Shown: piece after piece, positions 58,983 through 64,000 of the stretch
Position numbering within the stretch: position 1 is the first letter of the stretch
How the letters are laid out: every line of letters starts with the position of its first letter
Source of the DNA: Actinoplanes oblitus
GTDB lineage: Bacteria > Actinomycetota > Actinomycetes > Mycobacteriales > Micromonosporaceae
DNA length: 64,000 nt
Reading direction: 5' to 3'
Assembly: GCF_030252345.1 (NCBI RefSeq)
Contig: NZ_CP126980.1
Location: 581,501-645,500, forward strand
Notes under the pieces: generated by a model
What the model was told of the DNA's origin: nothing
The model's input: only the letters and a program-made list of their open reading frames with translations
The model's database searches: none
Made by a program: the position numbers and the translations under genes

Positions 58983-60886
58983 GCGTCGACACCGCTGCTT
59001 CGCTGCTGCCGGTCGTGCCCCTGCTGGCCGGTCTGCTCGGCCTGCTCCTGCCGCCGGGCGACGGTCGCGGCCCGCGCCGGCGGATCGCCGCCGGTCTCGG
59101 CGTGGCGGGTGCCGCGCTGGCCCTGCTGGTCGCGCTGCGCCTGCTGGCCTACCCCGGCGAGCCGTTCCAGGTCGGCGTCGAGCTGGTCCGGTTCGGGGAT
59201 CTGCCGGTCACCTTCGGCGCGGCGATCAGCCGGCCGGTGGTCTACGTGGCGATCGCGGTGAGCCTTGTCGCGCTGATGGTGCAGATCTACTCGATCACCT
59301 ACCTGCACGACGACCCGCGCTACGCGCCCTACGCCGCCCAGGTCAGCCTCTTCACCGGCGCGATGCTGCTGGTCGTGACCGCGAACGACCTGATCGTCAT
59401 GCTGATCGGCTGGGAGGTGATGGGCGCCTGCTCCTACCTGCTGATCGGCCACGACCGCCGGCTGCCCGAGGCGCCGGCCGCCGCGGTGAAGGCGTTCCTG
59501 GTCACCCGGGTGGGTGACGTCGGCTTCCTGCTCGGCATCGCCGTGCTGATCACCGGGGCACACACCGCGAACCTCGGCGAGGTGCTCGCCACCGACTACG
59601 ACCCGGCCACCCTGACCGCCGCGCTGCTGCTGCTCCTGGGCGGCGTGGCGGGCAAGAGCGCGCAGTTCCCGCTGCACACCTGGCTGCCCGACGCGATGGC
59701 CGGCCCGACCCCGATCTCCGCGCTGATCCACGCCGCGACGATGGTGGCCGCCGGGGTCTACGTGGTGTTCCGCACCTACCCGCTGTTCAAGCAGTCCCCG
59801 GCCGCCCTGGCGGTGCTCGCGGTGCTGGCGTCGATCACCATCCTGCTCGGCGCGCTGTCCGCGATGGCCCAGGACGACCTGAAACGGGTGCTGGCCTGGT
59901 CCACCGTCTCGCAGATCGGCTACATGACCGGCGCCCTGGCCGTCGGCTCACCCGCCGCCGCGCTGTTCCACCTGCTCACCCATGCCGCGTTCAAGGCGCT
60001 GCTGTTCCTCGCGGCGGGCGCGGTGATCCACGCGGTGGGCACCAACCTGCTGTCCCGGATGGGCGGGCTGCGCACGCACATGCCTGTCACCTTCTGGTCG
60101 TTCGTGATCGGCCTGGGCGCGCTCGCCGGCCTGCCCCCGCTGTCCGGGTTCTGGTCCAAGGAGAACGTGCTGACCGCCGCCGCGCACGCCACCGACGGCG
60201 GTGAGCCGGTGCCGGTCTGGGCCGCCTGGCTGGTCTGGCTGGCCGCGCTGCTCGCTGTCGGCATCACCGCCTGGTACTCGACGCGGCTGCTGCTCCGGGC
60301 GTTCTTCGGCCCGTCCCGGGCGTACGGGCCGGACGGCCCGGACTGGGCGGTCGGCTTCGACGACGCCGGCTACCGCACCCCGGCCGTCCCGCACGACCCG
60401 CCGGCCCTGATGCGCTGGCCGATCCTGCTGCTCACGATCCCGGCCGCGCTGCTCGGCTTGGCCGCCTTCGCCCCCGGTTTCCGGCACGCCCTGGAGCTGG
60501 ACGACCCGCACCTCGGTGTCGCCATCGCCCTGCCGATGCTGCTGCTCGCGACCGGGGCCGGCACCGCCTGGTGGCTCTGGTGGGCGGCGCCCGGCGTCGA
60601 CCCGGTGCTGGCGCTGGGCCGGGCCCGGCCGCTGTTCGCCTCCGGCTTCCACCTGGACCACGTGCAGGGTGTGCTGATCGTCCGCCCGGTGAAGGCGCTG
60701 GCCCGGCTGGCCACCGCCGCCGACGAGCGGGTGGTGGACGCCGCGGTGGAGGGCACCGGCACCGCGACCCGCGAGGTCGGCGGGATGTTCGCCGAGGCGC
60801 ACCGGACGACGCTGCCCGGCGCCGCGGTCCTGGTGCTGTTCGGCGCCCTGATTCTCGGCATCGTCGCGTGGCTGGGGGCGGCCTGA
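58979..60886 (+). CDS. nuoL: NADH-quinone oxidoreductase subunit L
   Basis: A 635-residue Mrp-antiporter-type proton pump. The antiporter core has LLIGWEVMGACSYLLIGH (key Glu), KSAQFPLHTWLPDAMAGPTPISALIHAATMV (read near residue 220; key Lys and His), LKRVLAWSTVSQIGYM and HLLTHAAFKALLFLAAG. The C-terminal part contains the long amphipathic helix region typical of NuoL. GTG start overlapping nuoK. Confidence 0.95.
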   Translation: MSVDTAASLLPVVPLLAGLLGLLLPPGDGRGPRRRIAAGLGVAGAALALLVALRLLAYPGEPFQVGVELVRFGDLPVTFGAAISRPVVYVAIAVSLVALMVQIYSITYLHDDPRYAPYAAQVSLFTGAMLLVVTANDLIVMLIGWEVMGACSYLLIGHDRRLPEAPAAAVKAFLVTRVGDVGFLLGIAVLITGAHTANLGEVLATDYDPATLTAALLLLLGGVAGKSAQFPLHTWLPDAMAGPTPISALIHAATMVAAGVYVVFRTYPLFKQSPAALAVLAVLASITILLGALSAMAQDDLKRVLAWSTVSQIGYMTGALAVGSPAAALFHLLTHAAFKALLFLAAGAVIHAVGTNLLSRMGGLRTHMPVTFWSFVIGLGALAGLPPLSGFWSKENVLTAAAHATDGGEPVPVWAAWLVWLAALLAVGITAWYSTRLLLRAFFGPSRAYGPDGPDWAVGFDDAGYRTPAVPHDPPALMRWPILLLTIPAALLGLAAFAPGFRHALELDDPHLGVAIALPMLLLATGAGTAWWLWWAAPGVDPVLALGRARPLFASGFHLDHVQGVLIVRPVKALARLATAADERVVDAAVEGTGTATREVGGMFAEAHRTTLPGAAVLVLFGALILGIVAWLGAA

Positions 60887-62463
60887 TGGTTCTCACCGGA
60901 GACTCCTTGACCGGGCAGGCGCTGCTGGTCGCGCTGCTCGCGGTGCCCACCCTGGGCGCGGTGGTGGTGGCGCTCTGGCCGGCAGCCAAGGACCGGCAGG
61001 CGCGGATCGTCGCCACCGTCTTCGCGGCTGTCGCCTTCGTGCTGTCGGTCGCCCCGGCCCTCGCCGGACGCGATCAGGGCTGGACGGCGGCCGGCGGCCG
61101 GAGCATCGCGCCGCTGCTGCCCTGGATCGACCTGGACCTGCCGTGGGTGCCGGCCCTCGGGCTGCGTTTCCACCTCGGGATTGACGGCGTCTCCTACCCG
61201 CTGGTGGCGCTCACCGGGCTGTTGACGCTCCTCTGCTGCGCCTACACGGTGCGCAAGGTGCCCCGGGGCGGTGGCTCCGGTCGTACGCTGGCAGTCCTGC
61301 TCTTGATCTTGGAAGTGGGTGTGCTGGGCACCTTCCTGGCCCTCGACCTGATCCTGTTCTTCGTCTTCTTCGAGGTCGTCCTGCTGCCGATGTACGCGGT
61401 GATCGCCGGCTGGGGTGGTGAGAAGCGCCGGGCGGCCGCCCGCAAGTTCGTGCTCTACACGCTCTTCGGCTCGGTCCTGCTGCTGCTCGGCGTGCTGCTG
61501 GTGGTCACCAAGTCGGGCACCGGCGACCTGGTCGCGCTCAGCGGCGAGCCGGTGCTCACCCGGACCACCCAGTGCGTGGTGTTCGCCCTGCTCGCCGTGG
61601 CGTTCGCGGTGAAGGCGCCGCTCTGGCCGCTGCACACCTGGCTGCCCGACGCGCACACCGAGGCGCCGACGGTGGGCTCGGTGATCCTGGCCGGCGTGCT
61701 GCTCAAGATGGGCACCTACGGCCTGATCCGGATCGGCGTCGGCGTCGCCCCGGACGGCGCCACCTGGGCCGCCCCGGTTCTCGGGATCCTCGCGGTGGTC
61801 GCCATCCTGGCCGGTTCGCTGATCTGCCTGCGACAGCGCGAGCTGAAACGGCTGATCGCCTACTCCAGCGTCGGGCACATGGGTTTCGTGCTGCTCGGCA
61901 TCGCCACGCTGACGGTCACCGGCCTGCAGGCCGCGCTGCTCGGCAACGTGGCGCACGGGCTGATCACCGGCCTGCTGTTCTTCCTGGCCGGCACGATCAA
62001 GGACCGGGCCGGGACCGGTTCGCTGACCCAGCTCAGCGGCTTGCGGGAGACCGCGCCCCGGCTGGCCGGCCTGTTCGGGTTCGCCGCCATCGCCTCGCTC
62101 GGCCTGCCCGGCCTGGCGGGCTTCTGGGGTGAGGCGTTCGCCGTGGTCGCCGCCGTGCGGCGGGGCGGCCCGCTGTGGGTGACGCTGGCCGTCGTCGCGG
62201 CGGTGGGCGGCGCGCTGACCGCCGCCTACTTCTTGCGGCTGCTGCGCGGGCTCACCCACGGTCCGGCCACCCCGACCGTTCACTCGCTGCGCCCGACGAT
62301 CGCCGGGGTCGAGTGGTTCGCCTGGGCGCCGCTGGTCGCGCTGATCCTGATCGTCGGCGTGCTCCCCGGCCTGATCCTGACCGAGACCGCCCTGCCGCTG
62401 GCCACCATCCTGGGCATCCCGGACATCGGCCAGACGCACACCCTGTCCGGAGGTGGCCGCTGA
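60886..62463 (+). CDS. nuoM: NADH-quinone oxidoreductase subunit M
   Basis: A 525-residue antiporter-like pump subunit: FFEVVLLPMYAVIAGWGGEKR (key Glu), KAPLWPLHTWLPDAHTEAPT (key Lys), LKRLIAYSSVGHMGFVLLG and GFWGEAFAV. Fourteen membrane segments expected. Overlaps nuoL and nuoN by one base each (TGATG). Confidence 0.95.
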   Translation: MVLTGDSLTGQALLVALLAVPTLGAVVVALWPAAKDRQARIVATVFAAVAFVLSVAPALAGRDQGWTAAGGRSIAPLLPWIDLDLPWVPALGLRFHLGIDGVSYPLVALTGLLTLLCCAYTVRKVPRGGGSGRTLAVLLLILEVGVLGTFLALDLILFFVFFEVVLLPMYAVIAGWGGEKRRAAARKFVLYTLFGSVLLLLGVLLVVTKSGTGDLVALSGEPVLTRTTQCVVFALLAVAFAVKAPLWPLHTWLPDAHTEAPTVGSVILAGVLLKMGTYGLIRIGVGVAPDGATWAAPVLGILAVVAILAGSLICLRQRELKRLIAYSSVGHMGFVLLGIATLTVTGLQAALLGNVAHGLITGLLFFLAGTIKDRAGTGSLTQLSGLRETAPRLAGLFGFAAIASLGLPGLAGFWGEAFAVVAAVRRGGPLWVTLAVVAAVGGALTAAYFLRLLRGLTHGPATPTVHSLRPTIAGVEWFAWAPLVALILIVGVLPGLILTETALPLATILGIPDIGQTHTLSGGGR

Positions 62464-63917
62464 TGAGCCAGTCGGTCGACCACGTCGCGCTGCTGCCGCT
62501 GTACGCCGCGGCCGGCACCGCGATTCTCGCCTTCCTGGCCGACCTGCTGGTCGCCAGGCGCGCCGTCACCGTGGCCGCGACAGCGCTCGGCGGCCTGGCC
62601 ACCGCGGCCGCCGCGCTGGCCGTCGGATCGCGGGCCGGCACCTTCTGCACCACCGGCGGCTGCTCCTGGGTGCCGACCTGGCCGGCCGCCGTCACCGCCG
62701 TGCTCTTCGCCGGCCTGACCGTCGGCGTGCTCGCTCTCTCCACCCCGGCCCTGCGCCTGTCGATCGCCCCGGCCGGCGAGTTCTGCTTCCTGCTCGCCGC
62801 CTCGATGACCGGCGGCGTGGTCGTCGCCTACGCCGGTGACCTGATCACCCTGATCGTCGGCCTGGAGACGCTGACCCTGCCGCTCTACATCCTGGTCGGC
62901 CTGCGCCGGTTCGTCCCCGGTGAGCGGGTCACCACCGAGGGCGCCTCCGCCTCGGTCACGTTCTTCCTGATCAGCGTGGTCGCCACGGCCGTCACCCTGC
63001 TCGGTGCCGCGCTGAACTACGCCGCCACCGGTGCTCTGCACCTGGCCCTGCTGACCCACGCCACCGGCGTCTTCGGCCCGCTGGCCGGCGTCGGCGTGGC
63101 CCTGCTGGTGATCGGCCTGGCCTTCAAGGTCGCCGCCGTCCCGCTGCACGCCTGGGCCCCGGCGACGTACGACGGCGCCCCCATCCCGGTGGCCGCCTAC
63201 CTCTCCACCGCCTCCAAGCTCGGCGGTGTCCTGGCCCTGGCCGCTGTCGTCACCCAGCTGGACGCGCGCGCCGTGCTGGCGGTGCTGGCCGTCCTCACCA
63301 TGACCGTCGGCAACCTGGTCGCGCTGCGCCAGACCCGGATGGTCCGCCTGCTGGCCTGGTCCTCGATCGCCCAGGCCGGCTACATCCTGGCGGCCCTGGC
63401 GCTGGGCGCCGCCGGCGTCCCGGCGGCCCTGGCCTACGCCGTCTTCTTCGTGGTCCTGGAGCTCATCGCGTTCGGCGTGGTGGTCGCGCTCCGCCCGCCC
63501 GGCGCCGACGGCGGTCTCCTGCTCGACTACCGCGGGGCCGGCCGCCACCACCCCTGGCTCGGCGCCGCCTTGGTGCTGTCGCTGGCCGGTCTCGCCGGCC
63601 TGCCCCCGGGTCTGGCCGGCCTGTTCGCCAAGCTCTCCGTCGTCGACGTCCTGGTCCAGCGGAACTGGGCCTGGCTCGCCGCCGTGGTGGTGCTGAACGC
63701 TGTCGTCGCCCTGGCGTACTACGTGCGGGTCGCCGCGTCCCTCTACACCCTGCCCCCGCGCATCGGCCTCAGCGTCGCCGACCCGGTGCTGCTCGACGCG
63801 GCCCTGCACCCGAGGCTCCCGATCGCCCGCCCGGTCGCCGCCACCCTGGTCGTCTCGGTGGTGGTGGCGGTGGTGCTGGGGTTCGCCCCGCAGGTCCTCT
63901 TCGACGCCCTCACCTGA
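62463..63917 (+). CDS. nuoN: NADH-quinone oxidoreductase subunit N
   Basis: A 484-residue antiporter-like subunit: VGLETLTLPLYILVGLRR (key Glu), GLAFKVAAVPLHAWAPATYDGAP (key Lys), VRLLAWSSIAQAGYIL and GLAGLPPGLAGLFAKL. Last gene of the operon; the next start, at 63947, has its own promoter. Confidence 0.95.
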   Translation: MSQSVDHVALLPLYAAAGTAILAFLADLLVARRAVTVAATALGGLATAAAALAVGSRAGTFCTTGGCSWVPTWPAAVTAVLFAGLTVGVLALSTPALRLSIAPAGEFCFLLAASMTGGVVVAYAGDLITLIVGLETLTLPLYILVGLRRFVPGERVTTEGASASVTFFLISVVATAVTLLGAALNYAATGALHLALLTHATGVFGPLAGVGVALLVIGLAFKVAAVPLHAWAPATYDGAPIPVAAYLSTASKLGGVLALAAVVTQLDARAVLAVLAVLTMTVGNLVALRQTRMVRLLAWSSIAQAGYILAALALGAAGVPAALAYAVFFVVLELIAFGVVVALRPPGADGGLLLDYRGAGRHHPWLGAALVLSLAGLAGLPPGLAGLFAKLSVVDVLVQRNWAWLAAVVVLNAVVALAYYVRVAASLYTLPPRIGLSVADPVLLDAALHPRLPIARPVAATLVVSVVVAVVLGFAPQVLFDALT

Positions 63918-63934
63918 CCATCGACTGACGACCA

Positions 63935-63940
63935 TATGAT
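63935..63940 (+). promoter_or_regulatory. -10 element TATGAT of the right-edge gene
   Basis: TATGAT, close to the consensus TATAAT, ends 6 nt before an ATG at 63947: a strong leaderless promoter candidate. Confidence 0.6.
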
Positions 63941-63946
63941 CGCCGC

Positions 63947-64000
63947 ATGATGGACGCCGACGAGCTGCACCGGCTCTTCTCGGAACAGCAGTTGACGGTG
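63947..64000 (+). CDS. start of an unidentified gene, cut by the window edge
   Basis: Eighteen codons (MMDADELHRLFSEQQLTV) are visible behind a TATGAT hexamer. Too short to assign. It is not a typical nuo subunit start. Confidence 0.45.
   Translation, partial: MMDADELHRLFSEQQLTV

Overview
The window is a very GC-rich bacterial chromosome segment with dense genes, many GTG starts and frequent stop/start overlaps. Gene content (DUF3040, DUF3107 and DUF3152 proteins, MoeZ, a SigE-type sigma factor, an FxsB-like radical SAM enzyme, RsbU-type phosphatase signalling) points to an actinomycete, most likely a Micromonosporaceae member such as Actinoplanes; the genus is inference. I found 58 protein genes (one leader peptide, one cut by the right edge) and no tRNA, rRNA, CRISPR array or transposase gene.

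Layout. 0.2-9.5 kb: envelope glycosyltransferases, an orphan radical SAM/SPASM maturase, a DAHP synthase preceded by a classical ribosome-mediated attenuator whose leader peptide carries Tyr-Ala-Phe-Tyr-Trp-Phe, then a two-component system. 9.6-23 kb: TPR and Smr proteins, a membrane M28 peptidase, a phosphatase/CHASE3-kinase/Rcp-like signalling cassette coupled to an inositol-phosphatase-like gene, a secreted cell-wall-type protein, a spermidine-synthase-like membrane protein, a Ser/Thr kinase and an SDR. 23.5-29.7 kb: a RecQ helicase fused to a phosphoribosyltransferase-like domain, a copper locus (csoR, copZ, His-rich anchored protein) with minisatellite repeats both between and inside genes, a methyltransferase and an unusual haem-oxygenase-like protein. 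29.7-46 kb: an order resembling the mycobacterial rhlE to moeZ neighbourhood (DEAD-box helicase, DUF3107, TetR, two DUF3152 putative metalloproteases, moeZ, an alkyltransferase-like protein) plus proBA; a 169-bp near-palindrome sits exactly on the stop codon of the first DUF3152 gene. 46-52 kb: a TetR/NAD-epimerase divergent pair with two matching operators, gamma-glutamyltransferase, and an MFS/PLP-lyase pair. 52-64 kb: a complex I gene set (nuoB, then nuoC-H-I-J-K-L-M-N) that lacks nuoA, nuoD and nuoEFG and is split by a DUF2252 gene and a sigma/anti-sigma-like pair.

Regulation. At least eleven start codons, including the leader peptide, lie 6-7 nt after a TANNNT -10 hexamer with no room for a ribosome binding site, so leaderless transcription is common here. 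Several of these promoters are overlapped by short palindromes that look like operators (csoR, 12789 gene, 18490 gene). The aromatic attenuator would tie DAHP synthase, the entry step of the shikimate pathway, to the supply of charged Phe, Tyr and Trp tRNAs. Where promoters, operators and terminators are given, they were read by eye without scoring software.
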